Assembly: GCA_905182995.1 (NCBI GenBank)
Contig: CAJJDP010000095.1
Span: 310,001 to 374,000, forward strand
From: Paramecium octaurelia
Taxonomy: Eukaryota > Ciliophora > Oligohymenophorea > Peniculida > Parameciidae
Reading direction: 5' to 3'
Length of the DNA stretch: 64,000 nt
Part shown: positions 35,810 to 48,432 of the stretch, one piece after another
How positions within the stretch are numbered: the first letter of the stretch is position 1
Layout: every line of letters starts with the position of its first letter
Position numbers and translations under genes: made by a program
Notes under the pieces: model-generated
Seen by the model: the letters and a program-made list of their open reading frames with translations, nothing else
Databases searched by the model: none
What the model was told of the DNA's origin: nothing

Positions 35810-38039
35810 ATGGGAATTAAATGCTCAAATTAGTCAAAGAAAATTAAATCAATAAATAAGTAAGTAATTTCTCATTATTGAATAGTGGTCAACAAAATCA
35901 AATAAAGCAATAGAATAGTTAAGAATAAAATATTTCAGAATGTGAATGCCTGATCTGGGATGAAATTAACTCCAGATTCTTTCCAAAAGTAATCTAAATG
36001 TCATTAAATAATAAAAATGAGACTTAGTACATTTTAGATGGATAAATTCTTAGAATGTAAATAGTCTAACTAAAACTATTAGAAATGATAAAAACGAATT
36101 TTCTCCGTCACTCTTATAAATGGCTAATTTAGAATAGATCAAATATTTGAAATGGGTGAAAAAAATAGGATTCAATCCCTAAAATTTAAAAAAAACTATT
36201 GCTATGTGGAATGGTGAAATTCTATTTGAAACTGGTGGATTTTACTCTGTAATTGAACTAAAACAAGGTTTATGGAAACAACTCATCCCAAATTATTGGA
36301 CGTAAGATATTCTTTGTTTATTATCATTAATAGCAAAGCCAAAGTTTATGAAATTGGAGAATACCAAAACAATTTGAAAAAAGGAATGTGGATTTATTTA
36401 TATGAGAATAAGAAAATGTATATTTACAATGTTTCTTTAGTGGTGGTGGAAGCTACGACGAATTAGGTTAAAAAAATGGTAAATGGAGAGATTTGAGCGA
36501 TATATATTGGGAGTATTGTGTTGATTAATTATTAAATAATAAGTTTAGGGTAAGTAACTTATGATGGTGAATATAAAAATGGAAAAAAAATTGGTACTTG
36601 GGATATTTTATTTAGATTGTGTATGAATGAAGAGTGTAAATAAATGTACATTACTTTAATTAATAAATATTTAGTGGTGGAGGATAATATGATTATAAAC
36701 TCTAAGGAGATTCAATTAAAATTGGAAGATGGGTTGAATTGAGCGATGATTTTTATTCACATTCTCGAGTCACATATTGTGGGGAATATAGGAACGGAAA
36801 AAAAGAGGGAAAATGGGATATATTGTATATTAATAAGGAGAATAACAAATAATAAAAAATGTAATCTAAATAAAACATAGTTTAAGAGGAGGCGGATTAT
36901 ATGAGAATAATATAAAAATTGGAAGCTGGATTGAACTAATAAGTAGGTTTTCTTAAAAAAGATATGTAAAATTTTAAGGTGACTATAAAAATGGGAGAAA
37001 AGTTGATAAAAACTTAGAATAGATGTAAAACTGATAAACAAAGATTTTAGTGGTGGTGGATTATATGATAATAAAGTGCAAGGAAAGGAAATTAAAATTG
37101 GGAAATGGATTGAATTACTTGATTGGTTTAGTTGGGATTCATAAATCACAATTAACGGTGATTATTTAAATGGTAAGAAGGTTGGTAGTTGGAATTTTTT
37201 TTTAGGATAAATAATGAATTTAAAAATGTGTAAATTTAAAACTTATTAAAGAGGCGGTGGTACATATGATTTCTTACAGGAAAAATCTATTAAAGTTGGG
37301 AAATGGAAAGTCTTGAATGATGGGTTTCATTGTTAATCAAAAGTAACTTATCATGGTGAATACTTAAATAATCAAAAAGCTGGTAGTTGGAATACTTATT
37401 ATAAAAGATATAGTAAAAAGGAAAGGATGTAAATATTATATAAACAAATCTTTTAGTGGCGGAGGGTTATTTGATATGGGAATCAAAATTGGAAAATGGA
37501 TTGACTTGGATGAAGTTTTTTAGTATGATGCATAAATTCAATATATTGGAGACTACAAAAAGGGTTAAAAAGTAGGTTAATGGGATACTTATTATAATAA
37601 TGAATTTTAGGATTAAAGAAACTAAAAAATGTAAATAACAAAGAATCCATAATAGTGGTGGAGGAATGAGGAGATTGATGGTAATAATTTAGGTTAGTGG
37701 ATTGAGTTAAGCGATTATTTTAATAAATTATAATAATAAAATTATAATGGTGAAATTTATGGAAATCAATTTAATAGCTATGAGATTTTTTAGAGTTCAT
37801 GTAATTAATTTAAACAGATGTAACATAAAAATTATAAAAATATTAGTGGTGGTGGTTTATTTGACGAAGAGGAGTGCGGCGTTAAGATTGGAAATTGGAT
37901 TGAATTGATCGATGGATTTGAAGCTAGATAGTAAATTACTTATAATGGCAAATATAAAAATGGTAAAAAGGTTGATGGTTGGGTGAAAATGGATATAAGA
38001 TGGAACTTAAAATTAGGTGATCTGATTTATGATAATTGA
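35810..38039 (+). CDS. MORN-like GGG-repeat protein, 632 aa, dually acylated N-terminus likely
   Basis: Seen: ATG at 35810, TGA at 38037-38039. Twelve introns of 23-33 nt (for example 35860-35885, 36057-36082, 36302-36333, 36418-36440, 36518-36548) leave exactly 633 codons. The start MGIKCS fits N-myristoylation (Gly2, Ser6) plus palmitoylation (Cys5). After a divergent N-terminal third come about eight repeats of the form GGG-x-Y/F-D...KIGKWIEL...Y-x-GEYKNGKKVGxWD. From the fourth intron on, each repeat begins right after a phase-2 intron. Known: this is a MORN-related repeat family very abundant in Paramecium; MORN proteins tend to bind membranes. Odd: at the repeat near 37631 the usual acceptor would break the frame; an AG 8 nt downstream (intron 37631-37663) restores it. 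Function is inferred only. Confidence 0.8.
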
Positions 38040-38860
38040 ATATAATAATAGGAAGGCTAAAATTTTAGTAAATAAGTGAGTAAATAGGTTCTTAAGCATA
38101 AAGACTAATATTTTATAATCTATTTTTTATGATAATTTTAATTTATAAAGCTTCATTCAAATTTGATGAAATTTGAACTTAATCCTTTTCTATAAGATAA
38201 AAAATAGTCATAAAACTTAGGCAATATGGAAAATTAGTTGCCTAATTTAATATTTATAGAGTAATATAATTTGGTTAACAAATTCAATTTTCAACATATC
38301 TCAATATTTTATAAAACTTATTCTAAAAATATTTTTATATTTTGAAAATTTTCTTATTAGTTAAATTTTAAAATAATAGAAAATAAATGAAAATGAAAAT
38401 TATATTAATAACAAATCATGATAAATGCAACAAATTGAAAATGCATTTTTGGATTTGTAAATAATATAAATTCTACATCTTAATTACTATAATAAAAAGA
38501 AAAGATACATAAATTGAGTGCTAAAAATTTGATTTTAAGGATAACTAATTTAAAATTATTTATAAATACATTTCGTAATATGTAAATTAGCACTATTATC
38601 ATCAATTTTTTAACCAGAGAATTATTCATTTAAGGTTAGATATAATTCTATCTTTCTATTACGGATCTTGAATTTTATACCTTTACAATATTCTACAATT
38701 CATCAAATAATTTCATAAGCATTTTTGTTTATCATTAGATAAATATTTTAGAATGTTTGAAACATAAATTTAAACATTGCCACACCCTTAACAGATATCA
38801 TCTATATAAAATACAAGGAATTCTATTTAATAGAAAATACTTAAAATGATATAAGAGATT
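38040..38860. other. AT-rich spacer
   Basis: About 820 bp downstream of the MORN-like gene, with no supportable gene on either strand. Confidence 0.35.
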
Positions 38861-39640
38861 AAATTATAAATGATCAAATATTTGATGAATTAAAATAATC
38901 TTTAATTAATTAAGAATATTAAATAGAATAGATGAATTACAATGAAGTTATTAATAATTAACATCTATTTAAATAAATGAAATAATCAATTAATTTAGTT
39001 AAATTGATAAATTCAAAACATAAAAAGATCATAAAATGAAAAGATTGATTAAATATTTTATTCAGATTTAAGATCTAGATTTGAACAAATAATTCAATAT
39101 TAGTAAATAAATGTTTAAAAATTCAATTGAATTCTTAAAGTAATTAATGAAATTCATAACTTATTATAATCAACATATGATGATAAATACAAATCTAATC
39201 AATTACATAAAATAATAGAATAAATTACTTACTTTATGGATAAATCTTTAAATTTTCAATTTTCATAAAAACTATTTAATCAAACTGTTGATTAATTTTT
39301 CAATATCAAAGATGATATGTAGAATTTATAATCAATTTTAAATAATAAGAAATTAGAAAAATCTTAAGAATTACAATGTATTTTAGATGAATTCAATAAT
39401 TATTCAGATAAATTTAATGAAGATTACATTTAATTCTAATAATTTATAGAAATAAATTTAAAATTAAATGAAAAATTACATAATTAAAACAACAAATTCA
39501 AATTATTTAAGTAGAGAAATTACAATAAACAATTTAATTTGAAAATAATTCTCGATGATAAGTTTGTCAAACGTTAAATTATTGTAAAGTCTTCGCTTTA
39601 GATATGGAGAATTTGTATATCAATTGTATAACATAATTAA
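38861..39640 (+). pseudogene. Coiled-coil protein remnant
   Basis: Seen: plus-strand stretches rich in Gln, Asn, Leu, Ile and Lys with heptad-like spacing. One piece is at about 38877-39038 (DQIFDELKQSLINQEYQIEQ). A longer open piece at about 39133-39640 contains FMDKSLNFQFSQKLFNQTVD and KLEKSQELQCILDEFNNYSD. Between them the frame changes and TGAs occur. No domain apart from coiled coil is visible. Low-complexity AT-rich DNA read with two recoded stops can mimic such a protein, so confidence is modest. Confidence 0.35.
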
Positions 39641-42600
39641 ATGATGACGATTTTATCTATTACCAATAAATGTATCTCCCCAATGAGATAAATTATATAA
39701 TATCATTAAATTTCATCAGTTTTTAAATTTAATACTATATTAAAGTCATCATAAAGTTGTGCAGTTGCACCGTTTACTTTTTGTACTGAAAGCTTTTTGT
39801 AGTATTTGCATTTATCTTTGCAATTAAGTCATAATGACAAAGTGAAGATACTTTATTTTTTTATAAATTAGTAATAGATAAAATTTTACAAATTCATAAA
39901 TCATCATATTTTTTTATAAATTAATACACCCTAAATTAGTTATAATAATAAAAATTAATTTCTTGCTCAAATTTATATTCAGAAGTTATTTATATATTTA
40001 TATATTTTAATAGAATATCTTTAGTATTAAATTCATCAAATTTTAAATATTGAAATACTCCTTAATATTTAAATGATTCCAAAATAGCTGTCATAATCAT
40101 CAAATTTTATTCATTCTGGGATCTGAATAACTATCATAATTATGTTCAAATGTTTCTGAGAAGGCTATAAAACTAATCTAAGAAAAGAAAGGATTTTTGA
40201 CATTATTGTTTACAAAACAAAATTAAGAATTAGATCAATAGAAATTATAAATTGAAGTACCAAAATGTTCTTGAGTCAGATCAGAAAAAAATATGTGGAT
40301 CAATTTGAATCAGCATTATGATGTTTTTTAAGTCTTATTAATTTATAAAAGATATGAAAAAATGACCTAACACTCATCAATAACCAGTTTCAATTTATTT
40401 TTTCTCTGAAAAGTACTTCCTAATGGTTTTTTAATTTTCATTACATTTATTGTGATTTATTCTTAACTAGAAAACAGCTTTAAAAAAATTAATAATGTTG
40501 ATTTTAACTTAAATACTAAATTTACAAAAATAGAAAAAACGAAAAGCATTATCAATTTCGGAATTTCAAACTTATAACAAAATCAGTCACAAATAATTAA
40601 TAATTGAAAATTTTTCACTAATTGATCTATAGGATCACATGTAGGACTACTTGTAGAAATCAAAACTTTAGAAAGAAACAAAACAGAATAATTAATAGAA
40701 AAAATTAAAACAAGAAATATTTAACACGACTGGATATCAATTATATTTGAAGAAAATGGTATTAGGATTAAAGAATATTGAAAAAACCTAATTTATGTTT
40801 ATTTTATTAAATCATAGAAAATATTTGGCTCATAATTAGATGATAGGCATTTCTCATAGAATCGATAAGCATAATTGTAACCCATGAAGAAGTGAGATAT
40901 TTAAAAAAAGCTCAAACTAAAAAAAGACAATAAACAATGATAAGCTATTTGATTTTATTGGCTAGAGAATCTATTCATAAATAAATTTTTGGTCTTAATT
41001 TGTTCATTATCCTAATCGATTTAACCCAACTTTCCTCTTCTTTATTAAACTATGAATCGCTTATCAAATTTAATGTACTTATAAAAGAATTCTATTAATA
41101 TTTGTAATATTAAGTTGTTTAGAACTTGGAATTTTATCTATAATATATAAAGTGACTATCAGCTAGTTCTTATATGCTTGTGAATACTATAAGAAAAATC
41201 GATATTTTCTCTAAAGACTTAAAGATAGGATCTGATAAAACTTAGGTTTTAAGGGAAAAATTTTTCATTTAATCTAAATATTAGGTGTATTGAATTAAAT
41301 ATTAGGTGAAAATCATAAATATGTGAAAAGTAATGAAATTGTTTATTCGGTGATTGTTTTGATTCGGTCAATTAAAAATTTGAATTTTGATATAATTTAG
41401 ATGCAAATGATAGCACCGAACTAACATATAATAGTGGCACCTAGATTATTTTTTGAATTTTTAGCAGCTATCACTTGACTAAAACTGAGATTAGGTAAAT
41501 AGATGTCTGAGTGAATATGAAAGCAACAATAGTTTCTGTGGTTAATACATCCTCAGGATACCAAATTTTTAATTTGAAAGCTGAAACTATATGGATAGCA
41601 ATCATTTTCAGAGTTTCTTGAATCTTATCACTATTTAACATTATAAAGAAGACGGATGGGTTAAGCTACAGATGATTAAGACATAAGTTGCATCAATAGG
41701 AAAATGGTCAGACAGTTTTAAATATTTTTATTTTATAGGCTCTAACAATAATTTTTGAGCAAAGGAATCAGAATTTCTTTAAGTTGTATGAAATTTAGAA
41801 AAAATTTAGTTTTTATACTTAGAATAAGAAAGAATGGGAAACAATTATTTTAAAATATTACCTTAGTTCTAAATTTAGAGAAATATTTGTTGCAATTAAT
41901 TGGATTATAGTTTGAGCTAATTGCAATTACTATGAATTAGATAAATACAATTAGGTTCTTCATTTTTATTAATATAATTTATGTTCTAGTAATTTTGTCT
42001 TAAAGAGCTAAATTTTAATTCTCCTAGGTATTTTAAATAGCTCTTTTATTTTTAGGATCTGTCTAATACTTATTTTAATAAAATTATATGCCATAATTTT
42101 TATTGTTTGTTTTTAATGAATAGATCAAATCTACAAGGAAAGGCAGTTCATTTACCCTAATACATAAATGCATTTTAGTTATAATGAAAGTTCAAAATTG
42201 TTTTAAAAAGGAGTTTGATAATATAATAAGTTACAACCAGATTGTTTCCTTATAGTCAATAATTGAAAGAGAGATGAAATTTTTGAAGAAACATTTTCTT
42301 GACACCAAAGATGGAACATTTCTTTATTGCTTCTAAACTGATAATACAATTTTCTCCAACTTTTTGGTATCTCTATAAATGTTTATGCTAAATTAGCAAA
42401 AAACAGCCAAAAAAAACAACCCCATATTCAAAACTCCTCTTTTTATGGAAATTTATAATACATCAATGTGCAACAAAAATTAGAAGAATTTTAAATAATT
42501 TTATTAAAAATATTTATTGAAAATGCGAATGTTAAGAAGTTTAATCTTAATTTATGGTGATAGATATTTGATCCTTGGCACATACTGAAGGTTAAGAGAT

Positions 42601-43135
42601 TTCTAATATCATTAGGAAAATTAATTTATGATGACAATCCTATTATAATGAGGTTATATTAATTTTTAAATAATATATATCCGAATTAATGAATTTTTAA
42701 CTCTTGAATACCTTGGGATATTAAATCCCTTATGAATATTGGTTGGCAACATTAACCAATTTTATCAAAGAATTCAAGGATTAAAAATTCTTTCATAAAA
42801 TATTGGAACATTAGGTATAGTCTCTTATTCTTTTGTATTCAATTGGTTGCTTTGATTATTTACTATTGGAAAAAGACAAGGGCATCAGATAATAATTTAG
42901 GGACTCAAAAATTGTGTATTATTTCATCTTTGTTGCAAAACTAAATCAGCTTTAATTAAGTAACTTCAAAATTATATTCAGTCCTGTACTGGTTTTATAT
43001 TTCGTCCTTTAAAATAAAGTCCTATATTACCATTAATATTAATGAATAGTTTCGAATTAAATTCTTGCCATATATACTATTTATGATTATACATTAAATT
43101 ATAAGAGAGATATTTAAATGATTATTTCATATAGT
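39641..43135. other. Gene-poor AT-rich subtelomeric interval
   Basis: About 3.5 kb. The only segment with protein character is near 40630-40770 on the plus strand (contains LVEIKTLERNKTEQLIEKIK), without a start, introns or a recognised domain. Otherwise homopolymer-rich sequence with frequent TGAs in all frames. Such a long empty interval is unusual for a compact Paramecium-type macronuclear genome. Confidence 0.35.
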
Positions 43136-44327
43136 AATTGAAAGAATTCAAAAATTATGAGATATTTAATTTTAAGACAATCAAAGCTTCAAATTTTCTT
43201 GATCATTATTCATTAGAAAATTAATTAAATAGTAGAATAATGATTATTATTTTATAGTAATACTAGTGGTAGATATTTCTAGAAGATTTTAATATAGACG
43301 TTTGGATAACATTGCTTAAATTAATTTATTATTCCATCCTTGATTTTTAGAACTTGAACTTAAATAATTGTTTATTTTTCATAAAAGACCAAATATAGTA
43401 CAGATCTGCTTCCAAAAAGGGTTACGAGAGCTTCTTTGAAAAACTTATTATCCTTCTTTATTTAGAATCTAGAACTTCGCAATCTAAATTATTTCGATAT
43501 TTAATATAATAGCTTCCTTTTAATTAATAATTATCTTGAAATACTTTATTGAATCATAATTCTTCTTCTGATAATATCCAATGGAGAAGACACGATATCA
43601 GAAGCATAATGTATGAAGTAAGAAACAATGAATTTTGTGAAACTTAAATAGAAATACTCTAATATAATTACAATTAACCCAAAGCATGAACACTTTATCG
43701 AAAATAGGAATTATATTTTTTATATTATTTAGGTGATATTTTAAAAAATTAACAGTCTTATTTTTAAGCTTAATAATATTATGAAAAATGTATTTCAATA
43801 AACGTAAATAATTCAGCAGCTTAATTTTGGAATAAGTATAATATAATAATAATCTTTAGGGGAATGTTTAAGAGAGACTTATTAATATGATCGCGCATTA
43901 TAATACTATCTAAAAACTATTGAATTAATTCCATTTAATAAAGACTATTTCTTTTATTATTAATTCTTTCTAATCCGTAAGGTATTAGATCCATTTTACT
44001 TCTTTTTCTAAAAATTTAATTCTTTATTTCAATTTATTATATGATCATCAAATTTCAATATATGTTCATAATAATTTTTAGATATGTTTATTAATAGCCT
44101 ACAATTGGTATTCCCTCAAAATATTTAGTTTTTTTAATATTTTTTATATTTAGAATTAAAAAAAATCATTCTAACTTTTAGAAAAGTTAGATACTATTAA
44201 ATTAAAGAAAAATTATTATTATATTTTATCTGCAATATCTTTAAATTTTTAACACAAACTGATGAAAGCTTTAAATTACTCCACTATTAGTTCGACGATG
44301 TTAATGTAAATTTTATATAGACAAATC
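43136..44327. repeat. Direct repeat A, copy 1 (1192 bp), probable assembly overlap
   Basis: It appears identical to 44329-45520 at an offset of 1193. The first copy ends exactly at the single N (44328) and the second begins immediately after it. Content is AT-rich with no recognised gene. An open frame found in both copies (43598-43798 and 44791-44991, minus) is identical and not convincing. Confidence 0.9.
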
Positions 44328-44328
44328 N

Positions 44329-45520
44329 AATTGAAAGAATTCAAAAATTATGAGATATTTAATTTTAAGACAATCAAAGCTTCAAATTTTCTTGATCATT
44401 ATTCATTAGAAAATTAATTAAATAGTAGAATAATGATTATTATTTTATAGTAATACTAGTGGTAGATATTTCTAGAAGATTTTAATATAGACGTTTGGAT
44501 AACATTGCTTAAATTAATTTATTATTCCATCCTTGATTTTTAGAACTTGAACTTAAATAATTGTTTATTTTTCATAAAAGACCAAATATAGTACAGATCT
44601 GCTTCCAAAAAGGGTTACGAGAGCTTCTTTGAAAAACTTATTATCCTTCTTTATTTAGAATCTAGAACTTCGCAATCTAAATTATTTCGATATTTAATAT
44701 AATAGCTTCCTTTTAATTAATAATTATCTTGAAATACTTTATTGAATCATAATTCTTCTTCTGATAATATCCAATGGAGAAGACACGATATCAGAAGCAT
44801 AATGTATGAAGTAAGAAACAATGAATTTTGTGAAACTTAAATAGAAATACTCTAATATAATTACAATTAACCCAAAGCATGAACACTTTATCGAAAATAG
44901 GAATTATATTTTTTATATTATTTAGGTGATATTTTAAAAAATTAACAGTCTTATTTTTAAGCTTAATAATATTATGAAAAATGTATTTCAATAAACGTAA
45001 ATAATTCAGCAGCTTAATTTTGGAATAAGTATAATATAATAATAATCTTTAGGGGAATGTTTAAGAGAGACTTATTAATATGATCGCGCATTATAATACT
45101 ATCTAAAAACTATTGAATTAATTCCATTTAATAAAGACTATTTCTTTTATTATTAATTCTTTCTAATCCGTAAGGTATTAGATCCATTTTACTTCTTTTT
45201 CTAAAAATTTAATTCTTTATTTCAATTTATTATATGATCATCAAATTTCAATATATGTTCATAATAATTTTTAGATATGTTTATTAATAGCCTACAATTG
45301 GTATTCCCTCAAAATATTTAGTTTTTTTAATATTTTTTATATTTAGAATTAAAAAAAATCATTCTAACTTTTAGAAAAGTTAGATACTATTAAATTAAAG
45401 AAAAATTATTATTATATTTTATCTGCAATATCTTTAAATTTTTAACACAAACTGATGAAAGCTTTAAATTACTCCACTATTAGTTCGACGATGTTAATGT
45501 AAATTTTATATAGACAAATC
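44329..45520. repeat. Direct repeat A, copy 2
   Basis: Second copy of the 1192-bp block, starting directly after the N at 44328. Its right part (44936-45520) is also the left part of repeat B, so that segment occurs three times in the window (43743-44327, 44936-45520, 46685-47269). Confidence 0.9.
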
Positions 45521-46683
45521 TTTATCTATTAAATCTGCTACTCATGCCTTTCTAATTAATATTTTCTATAGGGTTACTCGATAATAAAAGCCCATATTTA
45601 AGGAGCATGGATACGACTTAAATTTTTGGTTGAAGTAGTTTTTCTCGAATTATCAATACAATAATTACTCCTAAGAAACAAATTTCCATGTACATTTTGA
45701 TAATTTGTGAATTTCATACTACCAGGAACAATTCCCCCTAATGAAATTATTATAACTACTCAATTTATCATCTTTTTACTCTTCATAGAAGAATGAAGGT
45801 AGTTATTTATTAAGAAAACAAACTAATTTAGAATATTTTCTGAGTAAAGTAAGAAAGATTTTATCAAGATAAAACCTGAAGTGCTTTTTGATGATTCTTG
45901 CAAGTATTTGAGAAATAAGAAATTCTAGAATGTAAAATTAGATTAAAAATAAAATTAACTGCTCATTAGCAAGCTTTCTTTTTTATTACTTTATTCATTA
46001 AGTAATGGCTGGAAATTATATTGCAACACCCAAAACAAAACGTTAAGAATTATTGCTCTATTGTTTATTATACACAAATTTTTAATAAATGTCTTCAGCG
46101 TGGTGAACTCTTTTTGCAATATGTTACTCTAAATTAATAATAGAATCTTTAGAATTATAATGCTATTTTCTAAGAAATTTTAATATTTTTATCCATTGAA
46201 TATTTGATTAAACTAACTCATAAATTACAAAATCGATTAAATGAATTAAATTTTCAACCTTTAAGAATACTAAAATTTAATTTTTTCAAATGCTTTCTTA
46301 CTAATTATTAGTTTAATTCATAATCATCCTATTTTATTTTAAGAAATAGAATTACTTACTAGAATTTGCCTTCTAAAGTAATTTTATTTCTTTTTTCAGA
46401 TATCAAACTAAAATATTATAAATCTTTGGGAAATTCTTCTTAGATATTGATTTCTGAATTCTTATGTAGAAGAATGCAATCATTTTTCACAAAGATGTAT
46501 TAGACTGAAATTTATTGACAAAGTTTACCTTAATGATTAGTCCAAAGACTATAATTTTGATATATTGATAAATATTAAGCCATCTTTTTTTGATGTTATA
46601 GAAATCAATTACGTATTTTGATAAGTTCTCTGAGAAAGAACTATCATATTCATTAATAAATCTAACATCTAATATAATTGAAA
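44936..46683. repeat. Direct repeat B, copy 1 (1748 bp), probable assembly overlap
   Basis: It appears identical to 46685-48432 at an offset of 1749. It ends exactly at the single N (46684). No recognised gene lies inside. Confidence 0.9.
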
Positions 46684-46684
46684 N

Positions 46685-48432
46685 AAAAAATTAACAGTCT
46701 TATTTTTAAGCTTAATAATATTATGAAAAATGTATTTCAATAAACGTAAATAATTCAGCAGCTTAATTTTGGAATAAGTATAATATAATAATAATCTTTA
46801 GGGGAATGTTTAAGAGAGACTTATTAATATGATCGCGCATTATAATACTATCTAAAAACTATTGAATTAATTCCATTTAATAAAGACTATTTCTTTTATT
46901 ATTAATTCTTTCTAATCCGTAAGGTATTAGATCCATTTTACTTCTTTTTCTAAAAATTTAATTCTTTATTTCAATTTATTATATGATCATCAAATTTCAA
47001 TATATGTTCATAATAATTTTTAGATATGTTTATTAATAGCCTACAATTGGTATTCCCTCAAAATATTTAGTTTTTTTAATATTTTTTATATTTAGAATTA
47101 AAAAAAATCATTCTAACTTTTAGAAAAGTTAGATACTATTAAATTAAAGAAAAATTATTATTATATTTTATCTGCAATATCTTTAAATTTTTAACACAAA
47201 CTGATGAAAGCTTTAAATTACTCCACTATTAGTTCGACGATGTTAATGTAAATTTTATATAGACAAATCTTTATCTATTAAATCTGCTACTCATGCCTTT
47301 CTAATTAATATTTTCTATAGGGTTACTCGATAATAAAAGCCCATATTTAAGGAGCATGGATACGACTTAAATTTTTGGTTGAAGTAGTTTTTCTCGAATT
47401 ATCAATACAATAATTACTCCTAAGAAACAAATTTCCATGTACATTTTGATAATTTGTGAATTTCATACTACCAGGAACAATTCCCCCTAATGAAATTATT
47501 ATAACTACTCAATTTATCATCTTTTTACTCTTCATAGAAGAATGAAGGTAGTTATTTATTAAGAAAACAAACTAATTTAGAATATTTTCTGAGTAAAGTA
47601 AGAAAGATTTTATCAAGATAAAACCTGAAGTGCTTTTTGATGATTCTTGCAAGTATTTGAGAAATAAGAAATTCTAGAATGTAAAATTAGATTAAAAATA
47701 AAATTAACTGCTCATTAGCAAGCTTTCTTTTTTATTACTTTATTCATTAAGTAATGGCTGGAAATTATATTGCAACACCCAAAACAAAACGTTAAGAATT
47801 ATTGCTCTATTGTTTATTATACACAAATTTTTAATAAATGTCTTCAGCGTGGTGAACTCTTTTTGCAATATGTTACTCTAAATTAATAATAGAATCTTTA
47901 GAATTATAATGCTATTTTCTAAGAAATTTTAATATTTTTATCCATTGAATATTTGATTAAACTAACTCATAAATTACAAAATCGATTAAATGAATTAAAT
48001 TTTCAACCTTTAAGAATACTAAAATTTAATTTTTTCAAATGCTTTCTTACTAATTATTAGTTTAATTCATAATCATCCTATTTTATTTTAAGAAATAGAA
48101 TTACTTACTAGAATTTGCCTTCTAAAGTAATTTTATTTCTTTTTTCAGATATCAAACTAAAATATTATAAATCTTTGGGAAATTCTTCTTAGATATTGAT
48201 TTCTGAATTCTTATGTAGAAGAATGCAATCATTTTTCACAAAGATGTATTAGACTGAAATTTATTGACAAAGTTTACCTTAATGATTAGTCCAAAGACTA
48301 TAATTTTGATATATTGATAAATATTAAGCCATCTTTTTTTGATGTTATAGAAATCAATTACGTATTTTGATAAGTTCTCTGAGAAAGAACTATCATATTC
48401 ATTAATAAATCTAACATCTAATATAATTGAAA
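46685..48432. repeat. Direct repeat B, copy 2
   Basis: Second copy of the 1748-bp block, beginning right after the N at 46684. The sequence continues uniquely from 48433. Confidence 0.9.

Noticed and set aside
43136-48432. A biological tandem duplication or satellite
   Set aside because: The repeats appear identical and abut the single Ns exactly; unconverged contig overlaps explain this more simply.
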